A stretch of 64,000 nucleotides of DNA from Pediococcus acidilactici DSM 20284 (GTDB taxonomy: Bacteria; Bacillota; Bacilli; Lactobacillales; Lactobacillaceae), in assembly GCF_000146325.1 (NCBI RefSeq), contig NZ_GL397067.1:1229660-1293659 (forward strand), given 5' to 3'. The position numbers and the translations under genes are program-made. Below the pieces are notes generated by a model. The model worked only from the letters and a program-made list of their open reading frames with translations. It did not search any database and was not told the origin of the DNA. Positions within the stretch are counted from its first letter, which is position 1, and each line of letters begins with the position of its first letter. Positions 9,851 through 19,327 of this stretch are shown here, one piece after another.

Positions 9851-10837
9851 CTAGGCTTCAAATAATTGTGTTAATTCATCGACGCTGATGGTACCAAAGT
9901 ACTGCTGATCCTGGTTTTTCTCAAAGACCGGTCTGATTTGATCCGCTTCAAACGGCAAGCCAATGAACTGATCTTTGATGTCCCGCCAGTCACGCAGCAT
10001 CAAGAAATCTCCGGTAAAGTTAATATCTTGAATGACACCACCCTCAACTTGAACCTGGACTTCAATGATCCCGCCATCGTACTTCGCGTGATTCTTAAAA
10101 TTAAAGTTCGGCGATTGACCATAGTTCCAGTCCCAAGTTGAGAATTGATCTGCAGTCAACCGAATAATTTCTTGTTTTTGCTCAGGAGTCAACAGAATCT
10201 CGGAATCGCGTCCGTGATCGGTCAGCTCGTATTGTACGGCTTCCCAGAAGTCTTGCAACGTCAACCCTTCTGGTGCGGCTTCCTTAATCATCCCGACACG
10301 GCTGCGTACTGACTTAGCAGCTTTCGAGATGAATTTTTCATCCGCCACGTTCAGTGCCCGCACCATCGTGTCGACATTGCTATCGAATAGTAACGTTCCG
10401 TGGTGCATTAAGTAGCCCTTTGCGTAACGCTGGGCCACGCCTGAAATCTTCTTGCCATTAACTACTAAGTCGTTGCGTCCTGTAGCTTCTGCTGGAATTC
10501 CCAAGTTATGTAACGCCTTCAAAACTGGCTCAGAAAATTGCTTAAAGTCCGTATTAGCTGATGAATCTAGTGGTACAAATAATGTAAAGTTTAGATTACC
10601 TAAATCGTGATAAACTGCCCCACCTCCAGTAACTCGCCGAACAACTTCAATTTGATGTTGATCGATAAATTCTTGGTTAACTTCACCAAATGTATTTTGG
10701 TTTTTTCCTACAATGACAGCATTATTATTTTGCCAAAGCGCGAATATTGGTTCATCTGCATGAAGGTTATTCAAGATCCATGTATCAGTTGCGATATTCG
10801 TGTAAGCATCTGTCCCCAAATATGTGACATAGCGCAC
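9851..10837 (-). CDS. lplA: Lipoate-protein ligase
   Basis: This 328-aa protein activates lipoate with ATP and attaches it to the E2 lysines. It has the BPL/LplA/LipB catalytic fold with VRRVTGGGAVYHDLGNLNFT near residue 65 and KISGVAQRYAKG with the catalytic Lys, and a C-terminal accessory domain. The start is GTG (10835-10837) with a GAGGGGG site about 9 nt upstream. As first gene of the pdh operon it supplies the modification needed by the two lipoyl domains of PdhC. The symbol is by family; an lplJ-type name would fit equally. Confidence 0.9.
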   Translation of the reverse strand: MRYVTYLGTDAYTNIATDTWILNNLHADEPIFALWQNNNAVIVGKNQNTFGEVNQEFIDQHQIEVVRRVTGGGAVYHDLGNLNFTLFVPLDSSANTDFKQFSEPVLKALHNLGIPAEATGRNDLVVNGKKISGVAQRYAKGYLMHHGTLLFDSNVDTMVRALNVADEKFISKAAKSVRSRVGMIKEAAPEGLTLQDFWEAVQYELTDHGRDSEILLTPEQKQEIIRLTADQFSTWDWNYGQSPNFNFKNHAKYDGGIIEVQVQVEGGVIQDINFTGDFLMLRDWRDIKDQFIGLPFEADQIRPVFEKNQDQQYFGTISVDELTQLFEA

Positions 10838-11014
10838 AATGTAAACCCCCTCGTATCGGCTTTGTAAGCGGTTTCTGCTACAACCTCATAATAACACACA
10901 TTCGCTATTTTGTGGACGATTTTTCCGAATTAAAATGTTTAAACAGCAAGCTTTGTCCCATGAATTTAACTTTTTAAAGTGTACAAATGGCAATTGGTAT
11001 ATACACTATTGCGA

Positions 11015-11053
11015 TAAAAAATACCTAGGATTCACTAACTCAATCCTAGGTCG
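11015..11053 (-). terminator. Terminator of the EIIC/phospho-beta-glucosidase operon
   Basis: CCTAGGATT and AATCCTAGG form a 9-bp stem. On the minus strand it is followed by a T run, directly after the EIIC stop. Confidence 0.85.
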
Positions 11054-11059
11054 AGGGTC

Positions 11060-12406
11060 TTAATCGCGGTTTTCTTCTGCTTGGATTCTTGCCACTTGTT
11101 CACTGATTTTCAAGAATGGTAGGTATAAGAAAACGCCAATAATAATCACAATTAATTGCAGGATAACCGAACGCCAATCTCCGGCAGTCGATAAATAAGG
11201 ACCGATTAACGGTGGAGTAGTCCAAGGCACTAACACGACCGTCCGACTTACCCAACCCCATAAGGTTGCAAAATATCCAATCAAACTACCAATGGTGGGG
11301 AACAACACGAACGGAACGATCATTGGAAGGTTGAAAACGATTGGAAATCCAAAGATCATCGGTTCGTTGATGTTAAAAATCCCGGGTGCCAACGACAATC
11401 CGGCAATTTGCCGTGATGATTTCACTTTACTGAAAATTAGAATTGCAATAATCAATGCAATGGTGCTTCCCGAACCACCGACTAAAGTATAGTTGCTAAC
11501 AAAAGAAGTGGTGATGATGTTGGGAATCTCTTGATGATGCGCATAAGCCGTCATGTTTTCGTTCATATTAACCAACACCAACGGATCCAATAAGGTTCCT
11601 GAGAGAACGGTTTGGTGAATTCCTAAACCAAACAGGAAGTTAGCTAAGGTGTAGATCACACAATATCCGACAATGCTGGTGTTAAAGCCCCGCAATGGTT
11701 CTTGAATCCAAGTTTTAATTAAATTAATTAGGTCAGCATTGAAAAATCCAGCTAGCAGTGCAGCGATAATTGCAAAAAATGACATCAATAAAATTGCTGG
11801 AAGTAAAACGCTGAATGACGCCGCTACTGCTGGGGGCACGTTTTCGCCTAAATGAATCTGAAGCCGTTTAACTGACGCTAGCTTAATGAAAATTCCCGTT
11901 GCAATTAAACCAACGAAAATTCCGCCAAACATTCCCTGGGTCCCGGTATTTAAGTAACTCAATCCACCGGTAACGGTTGCCATTTTCGCACCGCCCGACG
12001 CTACCGTCCCCAGTTGAATGCTGTTCGGCATTAGGATAAAAATGCTGGCTAACGACATGGCTGCCGCAGCAATTGGATTATTGAAACCTTTATTTTTAGC
12101 CAGCATATAGCCAATCATCGGGGCAACTAAAATTCCAGCTACGTTTAAAGTTCCGTTAACAATCGCGTTACCGACAACTTGGAACTTCGCTAGCAGGTCT
12201 CCCTTCAAAAACCAAGTAAACACTACGTTATTTAGCAAAACTCCGATGCCGGCCACGATAAACATTGGCAGAATAACTGCGAAAGCATCCCGCAAGGACC
12301 GTAAGTAAACCCAATTGCCGACCTTTACCGAAATTTCCGTAAATTTGGCAATGAACTTTGAATTCTGCATTCGATCATTAATTGATCCGCTTTTCGAATC
12401 GCCCAT
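11060..12406 (-). CDS. PTS EIIC, lactose/cellobiose family
   Basis: This 448-aa membrane protein has about ten transmembrane segments and the cellobiose-type EIIC signature (LRDAFAVILPMFIVAGIG; APGIFNINEPMIFGFPIV). It is the membrane channel of a phosphotransferase system importing and phosphorylating a beta-glucoside or similar disaccharide. No EIIA or EIIB gene is adjacent, so those subunits must come from elsewhere. It follows the 6-phospho-beta-glucosidase gene by 24 bp, consistent with uptake followed by hydrolysis. Confidence 0.92.
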   Translation of the reverse strand: MGDSKSGSINDRMQNSKFIAKFTEISVKVGNWVYLRSLRDAFAVILPMFIVAGIGVLLNNVVFTWFLKGDLLAKFQVVGNAIVNGTLNVAGILVAPMIGYMLAKNKGFNNPIAAAAMSLASIFILMPNSIQLGTVASGGAKMATVTGGLSYLNTGTQGMFGGIFVGLIATGIFIKLASVKRLQIHLGENVPPAVAASFSVLLPAILLMSFFAIIAALLAGFFNADLINLIKTWIQEPLRGFNTSIVGYCVIYTLANFLFGLGIHQTVLSGTLLDPLVLVNMNENMTAYAHHQEIPNIITTSFVSNYTLVGGSGSTIALIIAILIFSKVKSSRQIAGLSLAPGIFNINEPMIFGFPIVFNLPMIVPFVLFPTIGSLIGYFATLWGWVSRTVVLVPWTTPPLIGPYLSTAGDWRSVILQLIVIIIGVFLYLPFLKISEQVARIQAEENRD

Positions 12407-12430
12407 AAAAATTCCTCCCGTTAAAAATTT

Positions 12431-13804
12431 CTAATCTAAATCAGCACCATTAGACTTGATAACTTTTGCAAACCAGTAGTAACTCTTTTTAGGCACGCGT
12501 TTAAGGTCGCGGAGCTCGTGATTGCCCCGGTTAACGTAAACCATTCCGTAACGTTTTTCCATATTGCCTGCCGAACTGGGGATATCGATCAATCCCCATC
12601 CCAGATACCCTAGCACCGCTACTCCATCGTCATTTACCGCCGCCATTAGCGCTCGTAAATGATCACGGTGATAGGCAATTCGGTAATCGTCTTGAATCAT
12701 TTGTCCATGAAATTCTTCCCGATGCCCGATTCCATTTTCAATCGGAAACATCGGTATCCCGTAGGCGTTATAAGTCTTCGTCAAAACGTCGTGGAAGCCT
12801 AGCGGGTCGATATTCCAGCCCCATTCCGTTGCTGTGAGATGGGGATTTGCTACCGCGCCGTAATCTAAGTACTGGTTGGGCATGGTGCCTGCTGGAATCT
12901 TGGTTGCATCCACCACGTTACTTGCGTAGTAGCTGAAGGCAATGAAGTCGCTCTTTAATTTGGCGAATTCTTGCCGATCTTGATCCGTAAAATCAATATC
13001 GAAATGGTGCCGTTCAATATAGGTGGATACTTCCGTTGAATAGTGGCCGTTAACCCAAACGTCCAATAAATTGCGATTCAAATATTCATCAATTTGCCGC
13101 GCAGCAAAGACGTCTTCCGGCAAACTGCTGTTTGGGTAAGTCTCCACGAACGCCAGCATTCCGCCAATTTTAGCGTCACTGTGTTCGTGCAGGTAATTTG
13201 CAACCTGAACATGAGCCGTCATTACGTGATGCGCAATCCTTTGCAATTCCTCATCGGTGCGGTCGCCATTTAAATAACCAGCAATCCGAAAGGCCTCCGT
13301 TTGCGAATATAGGTTCTGCTCATTAAACGTAATCCATAACTTAACCCGGTCGCTGAACCGGTCAACCATTTCCTTACCAAAGCGAACAAAAGCATCCACC
13401 ACGTGGCGACTCAAAAAGCCGTTATATTGTTTTGCCAAGTGCAACGGCATGTCAAAATGATACAGACAGATCATCGGCTGAATGCCCCGTTTTAACAACG
13501 CGTTGATTAAATTATCATAATAACGAATCCCCTCTTCATTGAATTCTCCGTCGCCTTGCGGGTTTACCCGGCTCCAAGAGATCTGAAAACGATAGCAGTT
13601 CATCCCCTGCTGAGCCATCAAATCCAAATCTTCTTCATAATGATGGTAATTATCAATTGCCACGTCCCAATCCGAAGTTTCTGCGGTTGCTTTATACGTG
13701 TCGTAAACGGACGGTCCCTTACCGCCCTCATGTGCACCTCCTTCCGTCTGCATACTGGATGTTGAATTTCCCCATAAAAAACCATCGGGTAACTTTGCTT
13801 GCAC
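12431..13804 (-). CDS. 6-phospho-beta-glucosidase (GH1)
   Basis: This 457-aa glycosidase of family GH1 cleaves phosphorylated beta-glucosides delivered by the PTS. It has the N-terminal FLWGNSTSSMQTEGG, the acid/base Glu in WITFNEQN (many GH1 enzymes have NEP here) and the nucleophile Glu in FPIENGIG. The GTG at 13804 is preferred over the GTG at 13816 because AAGGTGG lies 8 nt before the former and overlaps the latter. A cre-like site, two GntR-type operators and the divergent gntR gene lie upstream. Confidence 0.93.
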   Translation of the reverse strand: MQAKLPDGFLWGNSTSSMQTEGGAHEGGKGPSVYDTYKATAETSDWDVAIDNYHHYEEDLDLMAQQGMNCYRFQISWSRVNPQGDGEFNEEGIRYYDNLINALLKRGIQPMICLYHFDMPLHLAKQYNGFLSRHVVDAFVRFGKEMVDRFSDRVKLWITFNEQNLYSQTEAFRIAGYLNGDRTDEELQRIAHHVMTAHVQVANYLHEHSDAKIGGMLAFVETYPNSSLPEDVFAARQIDEYLNRNLLDVWVNGHYSTEVSTYIERHHFDIDFTDQDRQEFAKLKSDFIAFSYYASNVVDATKIPAGTMPNQYLDYGAVANPHLTATEWGWNIDPLGFHDVLTKTYNAYGIPMFPIENGIGHREEFHGQMIQDDYRIAYHRDHLRALMAAVNDDGVAVLGYLGWGLIDIPSSAGNMEKRYGMVYVNRGNHELRDLKRVPKKSYYWFAKVIKSNGADLD

Positions 13805-13824
13805 AATTATGACCACCTTTCTTT

Positions 13825-13838
13825 TGTATCCGTTTTCA
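13825..13838. promoter_or_regulatory. cre-like catabolite site
   Basis: TGTATCCGTTTTCA (minus strand TGAAAACGGATACA) matches 13 of 14 positions of the CcpA consensus TGWAANCGNTNWCA. It sits just upstream of the phospho-beta-glucosidase start, implying glucose repression. Confidence 0.65.
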
Positions 13839-13855
13839 TTATAATCACCATTTTT

Positions 13856-13894
13856 ATAAAAGTAAATTCTTTTATGGCAAAAGTATATACTTTT
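13856..13894. promoter_or_regulatory. Two GntR-type operators
   Basis: AAAAGTATATACTTTT (13879-13894) is a perfect palindrome, and a related TAAAAGTAAATTCTTTTA lies just before it (13856-13873). Both are between the phospho-beta-glucosidase gene and gntR, the usual position for operators of a UTRA-domain GntR repressor acting on both. Confidence 0.65.
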
Positions 13895-13958
13895 ATTAAT
13901 TTGTGAATACCATTAAGATGGGCTAAAATTAACGGTGATTAAGGATGGTGTCAGATAA

Positions 13959-14672
13959 ATGTATAAATACGAGAAAATTTCGCAAACTTTGCGCAAAAAA
14001 ATTATGAACCACGAATTGCAGCCGGGAGTCATGTTGCCAGACCAAAATCAATTGGCAAAAGAATTTAACACCACCCGCATCACGATTAGCAAAGCAATTC
14101 AGATTTTAATCATTGAAGGACTAGTTTATAGTAAGCGCGGGGCGGGGACGTTCGTTCGAAAAGACGTGCAATTTAACAATGATTTCAATACAGACGTTGA
14201 CAAGCCGTTGGGAACGACCATGACCCACCCTAATAAAAAGGTCACTAGCAAACACATTCATTTAACCGCCCGGATCGCTACCAAGGATGAGCAGGAACAT
14301 TTACTGCTGGAAGACGGGGAGACCGTCTACGTAATTAAGCGAACCCGATTGATTGATGGCAAACCGTTCAGCTACGAACAAACGATTATGCCAACTAAAA
14401 TTGCGACCATCACTAAGGAAATTCTTCAAAAATCGGTTTACGAATATTTACAAAAAGAACATCATTTAGAGTTTGCCGGATCCCATCGCCAAATCATGGC
14501 TCGTAAGGTTTCGGATGAAGACGTTCATTTTCTAGGTGAAAAGAAAGGGGACCCCATTTTAGTAATTAGCCAGGTCAACTATTTAGTTGACGGCACCCCT
14601 TTTGAATACTCCGAATCACATTTTCCGTACCAAAATAGCGTGGTGTCGGCGGACATAAAATTAGAACACTAA
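13959..14672 (+). CDS. GntR family (HutC/UTRA) transcriptional regulator
   Basis: This 237-aa protein has an N-terminal winged-helix of the GntR family (KISQTLRKKIMNHELQPG, then LAKEFNTTRITISKAIQIL) and a C-terminal UTRA ligand-binding domain (from about residue 85). Divergent orientation to the phospho-beta-glucosidase/EIIC operon and the shared palindromes make it the probable local repressor, relieved by a phospho-sugar. It ends before a bidirectional terminator. Confidence 0.9.
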   Translation: MYKYEKISQTLRKKIMNHELQPGVMLPDQNQLAKEFNTTRITISKAIQILIIEGLVYSKRGAGTFVRKDVQFNNDFNTDVDKPLGTTMTHPNKKVTSKHIHLTARIATKDEQEHLLLEDGETVYVIKRTRLIDGKPFSYEQTIMPTKIATITKEILQKSVYEYLQKEHHLEFAGSHRQIMARKVSDEDVHFLGEKKGDPILVISQVNYLVDGTPFEYSESHFPYQNSVVSADIKLEH

Positions 14673-14725
14673 TAAGTTTTAGGTCAGCGCAACTCTGTTT
14701 CTGCAAACAATTTTCGTTTAGAACC

Positions 14726-14770
14726 AAAAATGGGAGCTTTCAGAATTTTGATCTGAAAGCTCCCATTTTT
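14726..14770. terminator. Bidirectional terminator between gntR and the DUF4767 gene
   Basis: TGGGAGCTTTCAGA pairs with its inverse after a 7-nt loop, with A and T runs on either side, so it can serve both convergent genes. Confidence 0.9.
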
Positions 14771-14776
14771 AATATT

Positions 14777-15421
14777 CTATTGTTGCGATGAATTCGTTGA
14801 TTCCCTTTGTCCATTAACAATGTTTTGAAAACCGTTAACTAATTGCGCATTTTCCGTCACCTTAAAGTTAACTCCGTCGCTAGCTGCTTGAGAGGTAACT
14901 AACACTTCTGGAGTTTGTTGGTGGAAAGTAAACAAGTATAGGTATTGAGTGCCGGCATAAGCTGCGACCACTTGATAATCGCTGCCGTCTTTTTTGTTAG
15001 TCGTCCATTTCATCGTCACCGGTTGTTGGTTTACGTAAACCGTCCCCGTCGATAAATAATCGGGAAGCGTGACGCCTTGGAAGGTTACCGAGCTACCTGA
15101 ATTAGTTCCGGTATACGATTGCCCCATCGTCTGTTGCCAATCACTAATGAACGCCGCCAATTTTGCATCCTGTTTCTTTGTCCAAAGCTTATCTTTGCTT
15201 GATTTATGTTTATGTTTTTTTGTCGTTGCCTTTTTAGCGGACGACGAGCCTTCTTCAACGTCAATCACCTTAGTACTGCTAGATTGCCGTGCCGTGGTGT
15301 GTTCAGGTTCCACGTGGCTAGGATAGAAAAATTTATATCCGCCTAAAATGACCAATAGTGCCACAATGACCCACACAACCGGATTGACCGGCCAACGGGA
15401 GCCCTTTTTCATGTGTTTCAT
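14777..15421 (-). CDS. DUF4767-type membrane-anchored protein
   Basis: This 214-aa protein has one N-terminal membrane segment (VVWVIVALLVILGGYKFF), a Ser/Lys-rich linker (residues 40-78), and a C-terminal domain beginning LWTKKQDAKLAAFISDWQ and containing MGQSYTG, which resembles DUF4767 of lactobacilli. It is probably an extracytoplasmic anchored domain of unknown function. The GAGGTG site favours the first ATG. Domain assignment is from memory of the motif. Confidence 0.7.
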   Translation of the reverse strand: MKHMKKGSRWPVNPVVWVIVALLVILGGYKFFYPSHVEPEHTTARQSSSTKVIDVEEGSSSAKKATTKKHKHKSSKDKLWTKKQDAKLAAFISDWQQTMGQSYTGTNSGSSVTFQGVTLPDYLSTGTVYVNQQPVTMKWTTNKKDGSDYQVVAAYAGTQYLYLFTFHQQTPEVLVTSQAASDGVNFKVTENAQLVNGFQNIVNGQRESTNSSQQ

Positions 15422-15511
15422 CTAATCACCTCATTTCCATTTATTATACAGGAAGCTAGCCTTTCGTGGGAGACCACGCCTAAAATACTCTTTAAATTGG
15501 TGCTATGTATA

Positions 15512-15543
15512 CAAAAAGGGGGCGGAAATTTCCGGCCCCTCTC
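15512..15543 (-). terminator. Terminator of the YhgE/Pip gene
   Basis: GGGGCCGGAAA and TTTCCGCCCCC form a near-perfect stem. On the minus strand a T run follows. Confidence 0.85.
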
Positions 15544-15553
15544 TGCGATTAAA

Positions 15554-18500
15554 TTATCTTTCAACTTCTTGAAGCTTTTGGTTATCATCTAATTGCGACT
15601 TGTTTTCCAAATGATGCTTTTGCAATTGATTCATACTGAACCATAGCAATGCCAAAGCAATCACTGCAAACAAGAGCAACGCGCCCATTGCTTGTTCAAA
15701 GGTACCGTCACCGAGACCAGACGTAATTGCCTGACGGAACGATAGGATTGAGTAAGTCAATGGCAAGAACGGATGAATTACGTTGTAGAAGTGGTTAGTT
15801 ACTTCCATTGGGAAGGTACCACCTGATCCACCTAATTGAAGCATCAGGAGAATCATCGCTACAAACCGTCCTGGGTTGTCGAAGGCCATCGACAAGAACA
15901 TGACGATGTACATCGACGCTAACGAGATCATAATCGCGGTCATGTAGAATTGACCAACGTGATCTACGTGAATACCAGCAATCATCATGATTGTGGTTTC
16001 AACCAACGCCATTCCTAGAGCTACTACCGTACCAACGGAAACCTTACTCAAGAACCATTGAGTTGGAGTACCACCGCGTTCGGAAACCTTCCGAATTGGG
16101 TAAGCAAAGTTAAAGACGATTGCTCCAACGTAAAGTGCTAGTGAAAGCACGTATGGTGCTAACGCATGTCCGTAGTTTGGTACGTAACTGTAATTAGTGT
16201 GTTTCAATTTAGTTGGTGCGGCAAACATGTTAGCCGTCTTGTCGGTAAGCGGCACGCTGTTAACTTGTTTTGCACCGTCAGCTAACTTGCTTGATAATTC
16301 GCCATTGCCGTCGCTAATTTGCTTAGTAGCGTCTAACAAGGCACCTGAGTTAGCGTCTAATTCAGCAGCTCCAGTGTTCAACTGGTTAACGCCGTTGATT
16401 AGCGTTCCAGTACTGCTGTTAAGAGTTTGGATACCAGTGTTCAATTGGTGACCACCATTATCAAGTTGCGCAACGCCAGAAACTAACGCTGGTACTTGAC
16501 CATTCAAGGTGTTCAACCCGCCAGTAACTTGAGAAGAACCGGCTGCCAATTGATTACCACCGTTAGCAAGTAGGCTAACGCCGCTTACTAAGGTTGGCAT
16601 TTGTGAACTTGCGGCGCTAATACCGTTGCTTAATTGGTTAATTCCACCAGCTAAAGCACCCGTACCAGCACTGATTTGGTTGCTACCAGCAGCTAACTGA
16701 CCAATCTTGGATTGGAGAGTTGGGGTTTGCTTGTCTAGCATTGCCAAGCTTGAGCTCAATTCTTGAGAACCGCTAACTAGTTTCTTAACGTCCTTCGAAT
16801 TCTTGTTAGTTTGACTTGCAAGGCTCTTAGCACCACTGTCTAATTGAGCAACTCCCTTAGTCAAATCAGAAGCTGAACCGGCAAATTCGCCGACCTTACC
16901 AGCTACCGTGTTTGAACCAGATGAAAGAGCTTGTAAGTTAGTTGTGACTTCTTGTGAACCAGCAGCTAATTTTTTCAAAGTTGCTGCCAACTGCTTCATG
17001 TCGTCACTGTTGCCAGTTAATTCATTTGCGCCAGCTGCCAACTTCTGGAAGGAAGCTGTTAACGACGTCACTTGCTTATTGATTTCAGCTTGTTTGTTAG
17101 CTAAATCATTCAACTTCGTTACTTGACCTTGAACGTCAGTAATCTTCTTTTGAATTGATGCAATCTTATTTGTATCTACAGTTTGCGAAGTAGTCTTATT
17201 TTGGCTACCGTTAGCAACGCCAGCTAAGGCACTCTTCGCTTTAGCTGCATCTTCTGCACTTAATCCTGCACCGTCAATTTTAGAATTAATGGTTGCTTGA
17301 GAAACGCCACCGCTAGTGCTTGTCGTAGTTTTACTTGAGTTTGCCAAGCTTCCTACTTCAGACTTAATCTCTGAAAGTTGATTATTGATGGATTGTGCGG
17401 CATTGCCACCATTTGTTTGTCCAGCAGTTGCCTTATTCAACGCAACTAATTGTGTTTGAATAGAAGCCATTTGTTGCTTCAAAGCAGCCGCTTGCTTACT
17501 AATATCGTTTGCACTTACTTGATCAGCAACCTGGCCAAGGCCGGTTGAAATCTTGCCGTTTGCATCTGCTAATTGTTTTGAGCTCTTCGCAATGTCTGCA
17601 ATTCCGTTGTGCAAAGCGTTGATACTACTTGGCATATCCTTAGTGTCGTTAGCTAATTTAGCTACGCCACCTTGCAATTGGCCTGCACCATCCGATACAC
17701 CGTCTGTATATTGCTTAACTCCAGCACTTAAAGCACCAGCACCACTTGACAATTGCTTGATGCCGCCAACTAATTGACCAGTTTTTGCGTTAAGTTCTTG
17801 TACACCATCGTTAAGTTGGTAAACACCGTTAACGTATTGGGGAACCTTAACCTTCAACTGTAAAGCACCGTTGTTTAGTTGTGAAACTCCGGTAACGAGC
17901 GCACCGCTCTTTTGTTGCAACTCGTTCAATCCCTTACTCAAGGCAACCGCACCGGTGGTTACTTGACCAGAACCATTTGCCAATTGGGAAACTCCTGAAG
18001 ACAATGCCCCAGTTTTTCCGTTCAATTGATCTAAACCATTGGTCAATTGGCTAGAACCATCTGCTAATTGCGCAACGCCCGCTTGCAATGGTTTAACTGA
18101 AACGGCCATCGTAGCAATCCCGTCGTGTAGTTGAGAAACTCCTGCCGTGTAAGTCTTGGTACCGTCATTTAATTGAACCGCACCATCCTTAAGTTTCTTC
18201 GCTCCGTCAGAAGCTTGCTTGAAACCTTTTCCGGCAGTCTTAACTTGGTCAAACATTGCCGTAGCATAGGACTTCGTAACTTGTTCCCGAACTTCGGAAT
18301 TAAGCTTTTCAGTACCCACGTCACTGATAACTTTACCAATATAGTTCAACGAAGCGTTCGTTGAATACTTCAACTGCATCTTCTTAGGATTTTTATCCGT
18401 AACCGTTGCGGCGTTAGCTGAGAAGTCCTTTGGGATCGTAACCACCGTGTAGTACTTTTTATCCTTCATTCCTTCTTTAGCCTTTTTAGCCGATACAAAG

Positions 18501-18751
18501 TGCCATCCCAACTGATGGTTATGCTTTAAGTTATCGACCATTTCATCACCGACCGCAAGTCGTTGGCCTTGGTACTTAACGGGTTGATCTAAGTTAACGA
18601 CTGCGACTGGTAAATTTTTCGTATCCCCATATGGATCCCATACCGATTTCAAGAAGAAAATACTATATAGGAAAGGAATGAAAATAATTGCCAGCACGGA
18701 GATTAAAATTAACTTATTATTTCTAATAAATTTCCACTCTTTGCGAACCAT
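15554..18751 (-). CDS. YhgE/Pip family membrane protein with long heptad-like repeat region
   Basis: This 1065-aa protein has an N-terminal membrane segment, a Pip-like extracellular part (residues about 30-170), a very long repeat region of the form L-x2-G-x2-Q-L-x2-G (about 180-820), and a C-terminal ABC-2-permease-like block of five to six membrane segments (about 865-1045). The family covers Lactococcus Pip (phage infection protein) and Bacillus YhgE. Its biochemical role is not established. The ArsR gene 70 bp upstream, on the same strand, is the likely regulator. Confidence 0.88.
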   Translation of the reverse strand: MVRKEWKFIRNNKLILISVLAIIFIPFLYSIFFLKSVWDPYGDTKNLPVAVVNLDQPVKYQGQRLAVGDEMVDNLKHNHQLGWHFVSAKKAKEGMKDKKYYTVVTIPKDFSANAATVTDKNPKKMQLKYSTNASLNYIGKVISDVGTEKLNSEVREQVTKSYATAMFDQVKTAGKGFKQASDGAKKLKDGAVQLNDGTKTYTAGVSQLHDGIATMAVSVKPLQAGVAQLADGSSQLTNGLDQLNGKTGALSSGVSQLANGSGQVTTGAVALSKGLNELQQKSGALVTGVSQLNNGALQLKVKVPQYVNGVYQLNDGVQELNAKTGQLVGGIKQLSSGAGALSAGVKQYTDGVSDGAGQLQGGVAKLANDTKDMPSSINALHNGIADIAKSSKQLADANGKISTGLGQVADQVSANDISKQAAALKQQMASIQTQLVALNKATAGQTNGGNAAQSINNQLSEIKSEVGSLANSSKTTTSTSGGVSQATINSKIDGAGLSAEDAAKAKSALAGVANGSQNKTTSQTVDTNKIASIQKKITDVQGQVTKLNDLANKQAEINKQVTSLTASFQKLAAGANELTGNSDDMKQLAATLKKLAAGSQEVTTNLQALSSGSNTVAGKVGEFAGSASDLTKGVAQLDSGAKSLASQTNKNSKDVKKLVSGSQELSSSLAMLDKQTPTLQSKIGQLAAGSNQISAGTGALAGGINQLSNGISAASSQMPTLVSGVSLLANGGNQLAAGSSQVTGGLNTLNGQVPALVSGVAQLDNGGHQLNTGIQTLNSSTGTLINGVNQLNTGAAELDANSGALLDATKQISDGNGELSSKLADGAKQVNSVPLTDKTANMFAAPTKLKHTNYSYVPNYGHALAPYVLSLALYVGAIVFNFAYPIRKVSERGGTPTQWFLSKVSVGTVVALGMALVETTIMMIAGIHVDHVGQFYMTAIMISLASMYIVMFLSMAFDNPGRFVAMILLMLQLGGSGGTFPMEVTNHFYNVIHPFLPLTYSILSFRQAITSGLGDGTFEQAMGALLLFAVIALALLWFSMNQLQKHHLENKSQLDDNQKLQEVER

Positions 18752-18820
18752 GCTTTTCCCCTTCTCAACAATAATTTTTTAATATTCGATCCAATGAATG
18801 AACAATCAGACAATCCCGAC

Positions 18821-19141
18821 TTAATTAAATAACTTCTTATCGTTCCGCAAAATATCAACCAACTTTTGCACTTGATCGAGAGCCTGTCCGATCGTTAATT
18901 GATAGATGTTGCTAGTACCCTTTTTTCTAACCGAAACTAACTTTAAATCTTTTAATTGCTTCAAATGATGCGATACTGCGGGCTGGGAAAGACCAATAAT
19001 CTTCGTCAATTCCCCAACCGTCAAGCCTTTTTCACTTTCCCCTAAAGTAATCATAATTTGCTGGCGCCGCTCGTCGGAAAGCGCGTCTAGCAAGGGGATA
19101 TTCTTCTTAAAAGCTGCGAGTGCCTTGCTATGCTCCACCAT
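18821..19141 (-). CDS. ArsR-type winged-helix regulator
   Basis: This 106-aa protein has the ArsR-type fold: LDALSDERRQQIMITLGE, LTVGELTKIIGLSQPAVSHHLKQLKDLKLV (recognition helix) and a short C-terminal helix. No metal-binding Cys pair is visible. The ATG at 19141 is chosen because GGAGGA lies 8 nt upstream; the earlier ATG at 19156 overlaps that site. It is probably co-transcribed with, and controls, the YhgE/Pip gene. Confidence 0.85.
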   Translation of the reverse strand: MVEHSKALAAFKKNIPLLDALSDERRQQIMITLGESEKGLTVGELTKIIGLSQPAVSHHLKQLKDLKLVSVRKKGTSNIYQLTIGQALDQVQKLVDILRNDKKLFN

Positions 19142-19327
19142 CAGGTCGTCCTCCATTCAAACATTCGAATATTTAAATACAGGAGGTATTTTACCGCGAA
19201 TTATATTTTAATTCAACCTTTAAGTTCAATTCAATTTTTCTTCAATTTTAGTTGTTCTAAAATACCATTGGCCTTCCTTAAAGCCGTGGTAGAATTAACT
19301 TAATTACGAGAACAACGAGGTCATATT

